Shown here: positions 15,902-24,736 of the stretch, one piece after another
How positions within the stretch are numbered: the first letter of the stretch is position 1
Layout of the letters: each line of letters begins with the position of its first letter
Assembly: GCA_963704515.1 (NCBI GenBank)
Contig: OY969913.1
Span: 806,001-870,000, forward strand
Length of the DNA: 64,000 nucleotides
Origin: VRUE01 sp963704515
GTDB taxonomy: Bacteria > Actinomycetota > Thermoleophilia > Solirubrobacterales > 70-9
Direction of reading: 5' to 3'
The notes under the pieces: model-generated
Told to the model about the DNA's origin: nothing
Database searches by the model: none
What the model saw: the letters and a program-made list of their open reading frames with translations, nothing else
Made by a program: the position numbers and the translations under genes

Positions 15902-16843
15902 ATGCACCGCGTTGCCGCCCTTTGCCTCGACGGCGTCGTCGCCTTCGACCTGGCGATCCCGGCCCAGGCCTTCACGCTCGCCGCGCACTACGAGTTCTCG
16001 AGCTGCTCGATCGGCGGGGAGGAAGTGCGGACGACCACGGGCTTCTCGGTGCGGCCAGACTCGGGACTCGAGGCGCTGGAGGCCGCCGACACGGTTGTCG
16101 TCCCCGCCTACCTCGACCTCTTCTCGCCGCCGCCCGGCGAGGCGATTGAGGCGCTGCGGGCCGCCGCGGGGCGCGGCGCCCGCGTCCTCTCGGTCTGCAG
16201 CGGGGCCTTCGCCCTCGCCCACGCCGGCCTGCTCGACGGCCGTCGCGCCACCACGCACTGGGCCTTCGCCGAGGAGCTGGCGAAGCGCTTTCCGGCGATC
16301 GAGGTCGACGCCGCCGCCCTCTACGTCGACGAGGGCCAGGTGATGACCTCGGCCGGGCTCAGCGCCGGGATCGACCTCTGCCTGCACGTGATCCGCAAGG
16401 ACTGCGGCGCCGCGGTAGGGGAGCGGGTCGCCCGCCACATGGTCGCCGCGCCCCACCGCGAGGGCGGCCAGGCCCAGTTCATCGAGCGTCCCGACCCGCC
16501 GCTGGAAGGAGCTGCCACATCCCTGGAGCCGACCCGCCGCTGGGCGGCCGAACGGCTGGAGGAGGCCCTCGACGTCGCCGCGATGGCCCGCCACGCCCGG
16601 GTCAGTCCCCGCACCTTCGCCCGGCGGTTCCGCGAGGAGACCGCTACTACGCCGCTGCAGTGGCTGCTGGCCCAGCGCGTGCTCGAGGCACGCCGCCTGC
16701 TGGAGGAGACCGACCTGCCGATCGACGCGGTCGCCTGGCGCGCCGGCTTCGGCACCGCCGCCTCCCTGCGCGACCACTTCCGCCGGGCCACGGCAACCAC
16801 CCCGACCGCCTACCGCCGCTCGTTCAGCCCCGTCGCGGCCTGA
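15902..16843 (+). CDS. GlxA-type AraC-family regulator with N-terminal DJ-1/PfpI domain
   Basis: A 313-residue protein. Residues 1-190 form a class I amidotransferase-like domain with SVCSGAFALAHAGLLDGRRA, whose Cys sits in the nucleophile-elbow position. Residues 205-310 form an AraC double helix-turn-helix (LDVAAMARHARVSPRTFARR; PIDAVAWRAGFGTAASLRDH). GlxA regulators sense small metabolites through the first domain. It diverges from a DJ-1/isonitrile hydratase gene, a recurrent arrangement in which the regulator controls the enzyme gene. The ATG at 15902 is the natural start. Confidence 0.9.
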   Translation: MHRVAALCLDGVVAFDLAIPAQAFTLAAHYEFSSCSIGGEEVRTTTGFSVRPDSGLEALEAADTVVVPAYLDLFSPPPGEAIEALRAAAGRGARVLSVCSGAFALAHAGLLDGRRATTHWAFAEELAKRFPAIEVDAAALYVDEGQVMTSAGLSAGIDLCLHVIRKDCGAAVGERVARHMVAAPHREGGQAQFIERPDPPLEGAATSLEPTRRWAAERLEEALDVAAMARHARVSPRTFARRFREETATTPLQWLLAQRVLEARRLLEETDLPIDAVAWRAGFGTAASLRDHFRRATATTPTAYRRSFSPVAA

Positions 16844-16852
16844 GGCGCCGGT

Positions 16853-17230
16853 TCAGCCCCAGGTTGCGAGGGGGAGGTGCTTGAGGATCGTGCGGTCTGC
16901 GGTCAGGAGTGGGACGTCAGCGACGACCGCGTGGCCGGCGATCATGCGGTCGAAGGGATCGCGAGTCCAGGCAAGTCCAGCCGCTGCCTGCGCGACATCT
17001 GCGAAGGGCACATCCGCGATTCGCAGCCCGATCGTCCTCCGAAGCGCCGAGAGGGGCGCAGCGGCCGGCTCGGTCACCCGCCTGACTTCGTAGAGGTAGG
17101 TCAACTCGACTTCGACCATCGGTGAGACGAACGGAGCCTCGGATTCGATCAGCCTGCGAACAGGGCTGGGAATCCGCCGATCGGCGCCCTCGTACAGCCA
17201 GCCCACGACATGGGTGTCAAGAAGGATCAG
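16853..17230 (-). CDS. vapC: VapC-type PIN ribonuclease toxin (probable CTG start)
   Basis: Read from a CTG at 17230 the protein is 125 residues and begins (M)ILLDTHVVGW, giving the first catalytic aspartate Asp5, then Glu42 (MVEVEL), Asp91/Asp94 (TRDPFDR) and Asp112 (LTADR), the complete PIN acidic set. No ATG, GTG or TTG lies in frame between an upstream stop and residue 9, and starting at the next GTG (17206) would remove Asp5. A CTG start inside the antitoxin's last codons is therefore inferred; the overlap is 14 bases. VapC toxins cleave tRNA or rRNA. Partner: the Phd-like antitoxin immediately upstream. Confidence 0.82.
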   Translation of the reverse strand: MILLDTHVVGWLYEGADRRIPSPVRRLIESEAPFVSPMVEVELTYLYEVRRVTEPAAAPLSALRRTIGLRIADVPFADVAQAAAGLAWTRDPFDRMIAGHAVVADVPLLTADRTILKHLPLATWG

Positions 17231-17450
17231 GGTTCCACTCCGAGGACCAGTCCATGTGGATCAGCTCGTCGGGGTCGCCGACGATGAACCCCTCGCGGCG
17301 CGGCAGGCGGTCCCAGATCGACTGCTCCTGCTTGGGAGCGATCACCAAGACCTTGCCGTTGCGCTCGATCTCCAGCGGCTGGCCGGTCTCGAGGACTTCG
17401 TCCAGCAGCCGATAGACGTTGGCGCGCAGTTTCGATGCGGTGATGGCCAA
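17217..17450 (-). CDS. Phd/VapB-type antitoxin
   Basis: A 77-residue protein starting with TTG at 17450. GAGGAG lies six bases upstream, which decides the start against much longer in-frame readings. The sequence MAITASKLRANVYRLLDEVL is the Phd/YefM DNA-binding fold, LEIERNGKVLVIAPKQ is its second strand pair, and the tryptophan- and acid-rich tail (IHMDWSSEWNPDPS) is the probable toxin-wrapping segment. It is encoded directly before and overlapping the PIN toxin. It probably represses its own promoter through the CGTACGTACG palindromes at 17469-17503. Confidence 0.85.
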   Translation of the reverse strand: MAITASKLRANVYRLLDEVLETGQPLEIERNGKVLVIAPKQEQSIWDRLPRREGFIVGDPDELIHMDWSSEWNPDPS

Positions 17451-17468
17451 GGCGAGCTCCTCGCTGAT

Positions 17469-17503
17469 CGTACGTACGAAAGAGGTTGAAGACGTACGTA
17501 CGT
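17469..17503. promoter_or_regulatory. Paired CGTACGTACG palindromes: antitoxin operator
   Basis: CGTACGTACG (17469-17478) and ACGTACGTACGT (17492-17503) are two self-complementary boxes 13 bases apart, roughly two helical turns centre to centre. They lie 19-53 bases before the antitoxin start. Spacing and position fit cooperative binding of antitoxin dimers. Confidence 0.6.
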
Positions 17504-17672
17504 TACCAGCGGATGAGGTCGGGCTGGCGATTTGCGCTTGTGCAGCCATCGACGACGACGCTACCGAGCCTCGATTCACGCGTGGCGCACAAAATGGAAA
17601 AAGTCTGTGACGAAAGACGATCGAGACGCGCCCGGAGGCCAGGCCACGGCGCCGGACCGTAGAGTCCCGGCG

Positions 17673-18140
17673 GTGAGCCGGCGCGACCAGATCACGCTCA
17701 GCGAGGCGGAGCTGCTCGAGCTGCTCGACGGGGAGCGGATCGCGGTGGTCACCAGCCACGGGCCGCGCGGCTGGCCGCACTCGATGCCGATGTGGTTCGT
17801 GCCGCGCGAGGGGGAGGTCTGGATCTGGACCTACGCCAAGTCGCAGAAGGTGCGCAACCTCGAACGCGACCCGCGGGCGACGGTCCTGGTCGAGGCCGGC
17901 CACGAGTACGGGGAGCTGCGCGGCGCGATGATCGAGGCCGAGGCGGAGATCCACCGCGATCCGGCGACCGTCCTTGGCTTCGCCGAAGAGCTGACCCTGC
18001 GTTACGCCGAGGGCATCTCCTCGATTGAGGGCGACGCCAAGGCAGCGCTTGAAGCGCAGGCGCCGAAGCGGGTCGCGATCCACTTCCGTCCGCGCCGCGT
18101 CGCCACATGGGACCACCGCAAGCTGGGCGGGACGTATTGA
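17673..18140 (+). CDS. PPOX-class (pyridoxamine 5'-phosphate oxidase-like) flavin/F420 protein
   Basis: About 155 residues from GTG at 17673 (VSRRDQITLSE); an in-frame GTG at 17607 would add 22 residues. It shows the split-barrel pattern RIAVVTSHGPRGWPHSMPMW, then YAKSQKVRNLERDPRATVLV, which holds the phosphate-contacting lysine and arginine. These belong to the small FMN- or F420-dependent PPOX family. The substrate is unknown. The stop overlaps the TTG start of the mannosyltransferase gene by three bases. Confidence 0.85.
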   Translation: MSRRDQITLSEAELLELLDGERIAVVTSHGPRGWPHSMPMWFVPREGEVWIWTYAKSQKVRNLERDPRATVLVEAGHEYGELRGAMIEAEAEIHRDPATVLGFAEELTLRYAEGISSIEGDAKAALEAQAPKRVAIHFRPRRVATWDHRKLGGTY

Positions 18141-18898
18141 GCACCCGGGGTCCCGCCTGGCTGATCCTGCCGACCTACAACGAGGCCGGCAACATCGAGC
18201 GGTTGGTGGGCGAGGCGCGGGCGCAGCTGCCCGGCTCGGCGCGGGTGCTGATCGTCGACGACGGCTCGCCCGACGGCACCGGCGAGATCGCCGACCGCCT
18301 CGCCGGCGCGGACCCGTCGATCGCGGTCCTGCACCGGCCGCGCAAGGAAGGCCTTGGCCCCGCCTACATCGCCGGCTTCCGCCACGCGCTCGCCGAGGGC
18401 GCCGGCTTCGCGATCGAGATGGACTCCGACTTCTCCCACGATCCCTCATACCTCCCGGCACTGCTGCGGGCCGCCGAGGACGCCGACCTGGCGATCGGCT
18501 CGCGCTACGTCGCCGGCGGCGGCACCTCCGATTGGGGCCTGCCGCGGCGGGTGATCAGCCGCGGCGGCAGCGCCTACGCGCGGCTCGTGCTGGGCCTCGC
18601 GGTCAGGGACCTGACGGGAGGCTTCAAGTGCTTCCGACGGGAGGTGCTCGAGGCGATCGACCTCGACTCGATCGGGTCGCGCGGCTACGCCTTCCAGGTC
18701 GAGATGACCTACCGGGCGATCCAGCAGGGGTTCAGCGTGGTCGAGGTGCCGATCGTCTTCCGCGACCGCCAGGTGGGCAGCTCGAAGATGGACCGGTCGA
18801 TCGTCGCCGAGGCGATCTGGCGCGTCCCGTTGCTGCGCCTGCGGCCCAGGAACGCGCGCCGCCGGGCGGGGCCCGGGCGACAGACGACGACCCGTTAA
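18137..18898 (+). CDS. Polyprenol-phosphate mannosyltransferase (DPM1/Ppm1-like GT2)
   Basis: About 253 residues starting TTG at 18137 with stop/start overlap. GT2 motifs: LILPTYNEAGNIERLV, VLIVDDGSPDGTGEIAD, EMDSDFSHDP (the metal-binding DSDxSH of DPM1) and DLTGGFKCFRR. VVEVPIVFRDRQVGSSKM is diagnostic for dolichol/polyprenol-phosphate mannose synthases. There are no membrane helices, as in Ppm1 catalytic domains. It would make polyprenyl-phosphate mannose for membrane GT-C enzymes such as those encoded downstream. The last 15 residues are basic. Confidence 0.88.
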   Translation: MSTRGPAWLILPTYNEAGNIERLVGEARAQLPGSARVLIVDDGSPDGTGEIADRLAGADPSIAVLHRPRKEGLGPAYIAGFRHALAEGAGFAIEMDSDFSHDPSYLPALLRAAEDADLAIGSRYVAGGGTSDWGLPRRVISRGGSAYARLVLGLAVRDLTGGFKCFRREVLEAIDLDSIGSRGYAFQVEMTYRAIQQGFSVVEVPIVFRDRQVGSSKMDRSIVAEAIWRVPLLRLRPRNARRRAGPGRQTTTR

Positions 18899-18970
18899 CG
18901 TCCCGGCGCCACAAACGTCGTCCGGGCGTGTTAGGAAGTACTCCCAACTCGCCTCGCCGCCCACCGCACC

Positions 18971-20077
18971 GTGCCCAGACTCGCCAAGACCACGATCCCG
19001 CTGCTGGCCCTTGTCGCCGCCCTGCTCGTGCCCGCCGCCGCGCAGGCCCTGCCGCGCTCCTTTTTCGGGATCGCCCCGCAGACCCCGCTGACCGAAACCG
19101 ACGCCTCCTACATGAAGGCGGGTGGCATCGGCAGCATCCGCACGCCCTTCACCTGGGCGGCGATCCAGCCGACGGAAACCGGCGCCTACGACTGGAGCAG
19201 CACCGACCCGGTGGTCGAAGTCGCCGCCCGCCACGGCTTCACCGTGCTCCCCTTTCTCTACTCGACGCCCCCCTGGCTGACCGCCAAGGCGACCACGCTG
19301 CCGGTCGAGAACGGGGGCGAGAAGCGGGCCTGGAAGGCGTTCGTCGAAGCCGCGGTCGAGCGCTACGGCCCAGGCGGGACGTTCTGGGCCGAACACGGAT
19401 CGCGCGCCCCGGCCGACCGGCGCCTGCCGCAGAGGCCGATCCGCACCTGGCAGATCTGGAACGAGGCCAACTTCTTCTACTTCGCCTTCCCGGTCTCGCC
19501 GAGCGACTACGCCAAGACCCTGAAGATCGCCCACGGCGCGGTGAAGTCGGCCGACCCCGGGGCCAAGGTCCTGCTCAGCGGCCTCTTCGGCAAGCCCGAT
19601 GAGGGCGGCAGGCGGGGCATGCCGGCGGCGGCCTTCCTGAAGGCGCTCTACCGCGTGCCGGGGATCAAGGCCGACTTCGATGGCGTCGCCCTGCACCCCT
19701 ACGCCTTCCACGTCGACGACCTCGAAGCGCTGGTCGAAGGCATGCGCGAAGTCGTGGTCCGCAACCACGACCGCGGCGCCGGCCTCTACATCACCGAGAT
19801 GGGCTGGGGCTCGCAGAACGACCCCAGCGTGGTCGCCTTCGAGCAGGGCATCGCCGGCCAGGCGCGCGAACTGCGCAAGGCCTACCGCTTCCTGATCGCC
19901 AACCGCCTCCAGCTCAACCTGAAGAGCACCTACTGGTACTCGTGGAAGGACAACCCCGACTACACCGAATGCAGCTTCTGCGACTCGGTCGGCCTCTTCC
20001 GCGCCGGCGCCGGCTTCCACCCGAAGCCGGCCTGGAGGGCCTTCGTCCAGATCACCCACGGGCGCGCACGGCCGTAG
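18971..20077 (+). CDS. Secreted GH39/GH5-like glycoside hydrolase
   Basis: A 368-residue protein with a signal peptide (KTTIPLLALVAALLVPAAAQA). It is a TIM-barrel with IWNEANFFYF giving acid/base Glu165 and LYITEMGWGS giving nucleophile Glu276, plus GVALHPYAFHVDDLE between them. This is the clan GH-A pattern seen in GH39/GH5 and in PslG-like matrix glycosidases. Located between glycosyltransferase genes, it may trim or release the glycan made here. GTG start at 18971. The same fold recurs in the large repeat protein at 32034. Confidence 0.82.
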   Translation: MPRLAKTTIPLLALVAALLVPAAAQALPRSFFGIAPQTPLTETDASYMKAGGIGSIRTPFTWAAIQPTETGAYDWSSTDPVVEVAARHGFTVLPFLYSTPPWLTAKATTLPVENGGEKRAWKAFVEAAVERYGPGGTFWAEHGSRAPADRRLPQRPIRTWQIWNEANFFYFAFPVSPSDYAKTLKIAHGAVKSADPGAKVLLSGLFGKPDEGGRRGMPAAAFLKALYRVPGIKADFDGVALHPYAFHVDDLEALVEGMREVVVRNHDRGAGLYITEMGWGSQNDPSVVAFEQGIAGQARELRKAYRFLIANRLQLNLKSTYWYSWKDNPDYTECSFCDSVGLFRAGAGFHPKPAWRAFVQITHGRARP

Positions 20078-20110
20078 CGTGAGCTGGCGCCGGGCCGGCG
20101 GGGGCCGACT

Positions 20111-22033
20111 TTGAGCCCGCTCGAGGCGGTCGCGCGCCTCTGGCAGCGTCGCTCGGTGCGACTTGCGGCGACCGCGCTGGCATTCGCCGCGGTCACGGTG
20201 GTGACCGTGCTGATCGCCCACCCGCGGATCTTCACCGGCTTCGCCAGCTACGACGACGAGGGCTACATGCTCACGGCCCTCAAGGGCTTCGTCAATCACG
20301 GCCACCTCTACGACCGCGTCTTCACCCAGTACGGGCCCTTCTACTACGAGTTCTGGGGGGGAATCTTCTCGACCTTCGGCATTGCCGTCACCCACGACGC
20401 TGGGCGCACGGCGACGATGATCGCCTGGGTCGTTTCCAGTCTCGTTCTCGGCCTGGCGGCGGCGCGGATCACCGCCAGCGTCCTTCTCGGTCTCGCCGTC
20501 CAGATGCTGAGCTTCTCCGCCCTGCAGGTGCTCTGCAACGAGCCGATGCACCCGGGCGGGATCATCTGCCTGCTGCTGGCGGCGCTCGTGGCGATCGCGG
20601 CGCTGATCCGGGCCCGCCCCGCCCCCTACGCGATGGGGGTACTCGGCGCCGCGGTGGCGGCCCTGCTGCTGGTCAAGATCAACCTCGGCGCCTTCGCGAT
20701 CGCCTCGCTCGCCCTCGCCTGCGTGGTCAGCTACCCGCGATTGCAGAGCCTGCGCTGGTTGCGGCCGCTGGTCGAGGGCGGCTTCGTCGCCATCCCCTTC
20801 GTGCTCATGCGCAGCGACCTCGGCGAAGGCTGGGCGAGGCACTACGCCCTGCACGTGGCGGCGGCGGCGCTGGCGGTGGTGATCGCTCTGCGGGCGCGCG
20901 AGCGCGAGCGGCGCGACGACGAGGAGCTCGCCTGGCTGATCGGCGGCTTCGTCGTGATGGCGCTGGTGGTGTGCGTGGCGATCGTCGGCGCCGGGACCAG
21001 CGTCAGCGGCCTGATCGACGGGGTGATCCGCCAGCCGCTGCGGCAGGCCGGAGCCTTCACGATTCCGATGCAGCTCTCGCGACGGCTCTACGCGCTCGAC
21101 CTGCTGGCGCTCGCCGCGGCCGGCGCCTACTGGTACGCAAGTCGGCGACGCCAAGGCCCAGCGGCGGGACCCTGGCTTGCCACCACCTCGCTCTTCAGCA
21201 TCGGGGTGGGCGTCTTCATGGCGCTTTCGGTGATCGGCAAGGCGCTGCCCTTCGATGCCGGCCAACTCCCGGGTTACCCGCTCAGCTTCCTTCCCTTCGC
21301 CTGGGTTGCGCTGATCGGCCCCTCGCCCGGCGACCGGCCGAACGCGGCCTTTGCCCGCCTGCTGCTGCCGCTGCTCGCCGTGCTGCAGGCGCTGCACGCC
21401 TACCCGGTCGCCGGCAGCCAGACCCTATGGTCCGCGGTCCTGCTGATTCCGGTCGGGGCGATCTGCGTCGCCAGCGGCGTCCGCGGCCTCGCGGCCTCGG
21501 TGACCGAGGCCGGCGATCGCCGGGCGTTGGCCGGGTTCGGCGTGATCCTCGCCGTCGCTCTCCTTTGGTTTGTCGGCAACGCCACCCTCCGCGAACCACT
21601 GCGCGACGCTCCCGCCGCCTACGAGGGCCAGGTCTCGTTGGGGTTGCCCGGCGCCCAGAAGATTCACGTCAACCCCGAAGAAGCCGCGCTTTACCGCCAG
21701 GTGTCGGCGTCGATCCGCGACAACTGCGGCGCTCTCGTGATGCTTCCGGGCATGGACAGCTTCTACCTCTGGACGGAACAGGAACCGCCCACCGGGTATA
21801 CAGCGACCGGATGGCCGACCCTCTTCGACGACGCCCACCAGCAGCGGGTGATCGAAGACACGCGCTCGATCCCCGATCTCTGCTTGCTGAAGAACGTGCC
21901 CTTGGCCGCGGGCTGGGGCAACGGCAAGATTCCCCGCGGCCCGCTGATCGACTATCTCAATCGCGGCTTCGTCCCGATCGTCAAGATCGGCGACTACGCG
22001 CTGCTGCGCCGCGACTCGCCGGGCCGCTCGTGA
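20111..22033 (+). CDS. Polytopic GT-C-type glycosyltransferase-like membrane protein
   Basis: A 640-residue protein with about 12 hydrophobic helices and a C-terminal soluble domain of some 120 residues. The first periplasmic loop carries YDDEGYMLTALKGFVNHG followed by YDRVFTQYGPFYYEFW; the DDE acidic cluster at this position is the catalytic-loop signature of polyprenyl-phosphate-dependent GT-C enzymes. The soluble part contains GMDSFYLWTEQEPP. It probably adds a sugar from a polyprenyl-phosphate donor on the outer membrane face. Start TTG at 20111. Neighbours include the mannosyl-donor synthase and a second lipid-linked sugar GT2. Confidence 0.72.
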   Translation: MSPLEAVARLWQRRSVRLAATALAFAAVTVVTVLIAHPRIFTGFASYDDEGYMLTALKGFVNHGHLYDRVFTQYGPFYYEFWGGIFSTFGIAVTHDAGRTATMIAWVVSSLVLGLAAARITASVLLGLAVQMLSFSALQVLCNEPMHPGGIICLLLAALVAIAALIRARPAPYAMGVLGAAVAALLLVKINLGAFAIASLALACVVSYPRLQSLRWLRPLVEGGFVAIPFVLMRSDLGEGWARHYALHVAAAALAVVIALRARERERRDDEELAWLIGGFVVMALVVCVAIVGAGTSVSGLIDGVIRQPLRQAGAFTIPMQLSRRLYALDLLALAAAGAYWYASRRRQGPAAGPWLATTSLFSIGVGVFMALSVIGKALPFDAGQLPGYPLSFLPFAWVALIGPSPGDRPNAAFARLLLPLLAVLQALHAYPVAGSQTLWSAVLLIPVGAICVASGVRGLAASVTEAGDRRALAGFGVILAVALLWFVGNATLREPLRDAPAAYEGQVSLGLPGAQKIHVNPEEAALYRQVSASIRDNCGALVMLPGMDSFYLWTEQEPPTGYTATGWPTLFDDAHQQRVIEDTRSIPDLCLLKNVPLAAGWGNGKIPRGPLIDYLNRGFVPIVKIGDYALLRRDSPGRS

Positions 22034-22052
22034 GAATGGTCGAAGCTCGCCC

Positions 22053-22988
22053 GTGAGCACCTGGATCTTCACACCCGTCTACCGCGACAGCCGCTCGTTT
22101 CGCATCCTCCGCGAGCGGCTACTCGAGGTCCTTGCCGCGTCGGACGCGATGCCCCCCGGTCCCGTGCGCTTCGTGGTCATCGACGACACCGCCGGCCAGG
22201 ATCCCGAGGCCGCAGCGCTGGGCGAGCTTGACGACGTCGCGATCCTGCAGCCGCCGTTCAACCTCGGCCACCAGCGGGCGCTCGTCTACGCGCTGCGCAA
22301 GACCCTGCCGTCGATAGCCGACGACGACGCGGTGGTCACGCTCGACGCCGACGGCGAGGATCGACCCGAGGACATGCCGCGCCTGCTCGCCGCGCTCGCC
22401 GCCGCACCGCCACCGCCGCCCGTGGTCCTCGCGCTGCGCACCAAGCGCCGCGAGTCGCTCAGCTTCAAGCTCTTCTACCGCGGCTTCCGCCTGCTCTTCC
22501 GGACGCTCACGGGGACCACGGTGCGCTCCGGCAACTTCGCCGCGATGTCCGGCGCGACCGCGCGCCGGGCGCTCCTGCACCCGACCTTCGACCTCTCCTA
22601 CTCCTCAGCGATCCTCGCCCTCGACCTGCCGATCGCCTACGTGCCCTGCGAGCGCGGCGAGCGTTACGAGGGGCGCTCGAAGATGACCTACGGCAAGCTG
22701 GCGATGCACGGCCTGCGGATGCTGATGCCGTTCACCGACCGGATCGCGATCCGTGCCCTCGGTGCCTTCGTCTTCTTCGGTGTGTTCGGCGCCGCGCTGG
22801 CCCTGGTCGTCTTCTGCCTGAAGATCTTCACCTCCTCCTCGATCCCAGGCTGGACCAGCTACATCGCGCTCGGGGCGCTGATCGTCTCGCTCGTCGCGCT
22901 CGGCAACTTCGTCAGCCTCTTCGTCCTCTTCTCGCAGACCCGGGCGGTCTCGCTTGCCAACATCGAGGAGCTGAGCCCGGAGCCGTGA
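22053..22988 (+). CDS. GT2 polyprenyl-phosphate sugar transferase with two C-terminal TM helices (GtrB/ArnC type)
   Basis: A 311-residue protein: FTPVYRDSRSFRILRERL, VVIDDTAGQDP, FNLGHQRALVYALRK and TLDADGEDRPEDMPR (the DADGxDxPE motif of Dpm/GtrB enzymes), then ERYEGRSKMTYGKLAMHG before two helices. Such enzymes charge undecaprenyl or decaprenyl phosphate with a hexose. The GTG start is 20 bases after the GT-C gene and the stop overlaps the next GTG by four bases, so these three genes form one unit. Confidence 0.85.
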   Translation: MSTWIFTPVYRDSRSFRILRERLLEVLAASDAMPPGPVRFVVIDDTAGQDPEAAALGELDDVAILQPPFNLGHQRALVYALRKTLPSIADDDAVVTLDADGEDRPEDMPRLLAALAAAPPPPPVVLALRTKRRESLSFKLFYRGFRLLFRTLTGTTVRSGNFAAMSGATARRALLHPTFDLSYSSAILALDLPIAYVPCERGERYEGRSKMTYGKLAMHGLRMLMPFTDRIAIRALGAFVFFGVFGAALALVVFCLKIFTSSSIPGWTSYIALGALIVSLVALGNFVSLFVLFSQTRAVSLANIEELSPEP

Positions 22989-24736
22989 AGGCCAACGGAG
23001 AGCTGCTCGCGGGCCTCGTCGCCCACCTGATCCTGGTCGGCGCCCCCGGCATCGCCGCCACCCTCTACGCGGTGCGGCGCGGGGTCAAGGACCTGCCCCT
23101 GCTGCTCGGCATCGGCCTGGTCGGCTCGGGCGCGACGGCTCTCGTCGCCTTCTTCAGTTACTACGCCGACTCGTTCGTCGGCCAGACCTGGGACTTCTTC
23201 CTCTTCTTCGGCTCGCTGCTGCTGATCGTCTGGTGCTGGCGCGGGGGGCTCGATCGCGGGGTGCTGCGCCAGCTGCGGACGCCGCTGCTGCTCTGGATCG
23301 CTGGCAGCGTCTTCGTCGTCTTCCTCGGCTTCCTCCACGGTGGCACCGACAACGCGGTGACGATGTCCTCATTCCGCTTCTCCGCGCAGCTGCCCTCCGA
23401 CAACGACATGCCGCGCTACTTCGCCGAACAGTTCGCCGCCCACGGCCACAGCCACCCTCTGCCGGTCTACCCCGGCGGCTGGCTCTCGAGCGATCGCCCG
23501 CCGCTGCAGATTGGCTACGTGCTCGCCGAGCGTGGCTTCCTCAACAGCCCACAGGGCCTGCACTACGAGATCCTCGCGGTGATCGTCCAGGCGCTCTGGA
23601 TCGTCGCGATGTGGGCGGTCCTGGTGGCCGCCCGGCTGCGGCCGCGGACCCGGGCGCTGGCGATGGTCGCGGCGATGGTCAGCGACATCGCCCTCGTCCA
23701 CGGCTTCTTCGTCTGGCCGAAGCTGATCGCCGCGGCCTTCGTTCTGGCCGCCTTCGCGATCCTGATCTCGCCTGGCTGGGACCGCAACCGCCGCGACCCG
23801 CGCGTCGCGGCGCTGGTCGGCGCCCTGCTGGCGCTGGCGATGCTCTCGCACGGCTCCAGCATCTTCGGCGTGATTCCCCTGGTCCTCCTCGCCTTCTGGC
23901 GGGGGCTGCCGAGCTGGCGCTGGGTCGGGGCCGCGATTCTCGGCGGCCTTGCCCTGATGGGACCCTGGGTCGCCTACCAGCACTACGCCGACCCGCCCGG
24001 CAACCGGCTGATCAAGTGGCAGCTCGGTGGCGATATCGAAATCGACTCGAAAGGGACGCTCGAAGCGATCGAGGACGGCTACAGCGAAGTCGGCTTCGAC
24101 GGGGCGCTCAGCTTGAAGGAGGAAAACTTCGGCGAAATGATCGGCTGGCCGCGCGGCAAGGAAGAATACGAAGGCGCGATCGACGCCCTCGAAGAAGGCA
24201 AGCCGGGGATCGCCGCGGCGAAGGTCCGCGGATTGCGCTTCTTCTCACTGCTGCCCTTCCTCGGCATCCTGCTGATCGCGCCCCTGGCGATGATCCTGGC
24301 CCTGCTGCGGCGCGTCCGTCGCAACGAGGAGGAGTGGCGCTTTGCCCTGGCCTGCTTCGCCTTCCTCGTCATCGCCTGTATCTGCTGGGGCCTGCTGCTA
24401 TTCGGCACGCCGGAGTCGCGGACGACGATTCACGTCGGCAGCCTGGCGGTGCCGCTGCTCGGGCTGGTCGGCTGCGTCGCCGGCCTGCGCGCCTGCTTCC
24501 CGCGCTTCGCGAACTGGGTCGTCGGCCTCAACGTGCTGATGGTCCTGGTGCTGTACACGCCATCGCTCGAACCGGACCCTGGCACCAGCTACTCGCCGAT
24601 CGCCGCGATGCTCGCGTTCGCCAGCTTGGCCGCCTTCATCTACCTGGCATTCCGCGGCACCAATATTGTGCCGCCGGATGCCCCCGTCGCCGCCGAGGAT
24701 CGCGCGCCTGCACAGCCTGCGCTCCAGGCTCGATAG
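22985..24736 (+). CDS. Polytopic membrane protein, possibly GT-C glycosyltransferase
   Basis: A 583-residue protein with about 12 membrane helices and a large soluble loop after helix 8 (WQLGGDIEIDSKGTLEAIED and LKEENFGEMIGWPRG). An early exoplasmic loop has SAQLPSDNDMPRYFAEQFAA and WLSSDRPPLQIG, where the DND and DRPP acids resemble GT-C catalytic loops. No named family is recognised. Being translationally coupled to a lipid-sugar synthase suggests it uses that donor. GTG start at 22985. Confidence 0.6.
   Translation: MKANGELLAGLVAHLILVGAPGIAATLYAVRRGVKDLPLLLGIGLVGSGATALVAFFSYYADSFVGQTWDFFLFFGSLLLIVWCWRGGLDRGVLRQLRTPLLLWIAGSVFVVFLGFLHGGTDNAVTMSSFRFSAQLPSDNDMPRYFAEQFAAHGHSHPLPVYPGGWLSSDRPPLQIGYVLAERGFLNSPQGLHYEILAVIVQALWIVAMWAVLVAARLRPRTRALAMVAAMVSDIALVHGFFVWPKLIAAAFVLAAFAILISPGWDRNRRDPRVAALVGALLALAMLSHGSSIFGVIPLVLLAFWRGLPSWRWVGAAILGGLALMGPWVAYQHYADPPGNRLIKWQLGGDIEIDSKGTLEAIEDGYSEVGFDGALSLKEENFGEMIGWPRGKEEYEGAIDALEEGKPGIAAAKVRGLRFFSLLPFLGILLIAPLAMILALLRRVRRNEEEWRFALACFAFLVIACICWGLLLFGTPESRTTIHVGSLAVPLLGLVGCVAGLRACFPRFANWVVGLNVLMVLVLYTPSLEPDPGTSYSPIAAMLAFASLAAFIYLAFRGTNIVPPDAPVAAEDRAPAQPALQAR

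Noticed and set aside
18446..21397. Minus-strand open frame of about 980 codons in the first glycan locus
   Set aside because: It covers three plus-strand genes with catalytic motifs and TM helices and shows no fold of its own.
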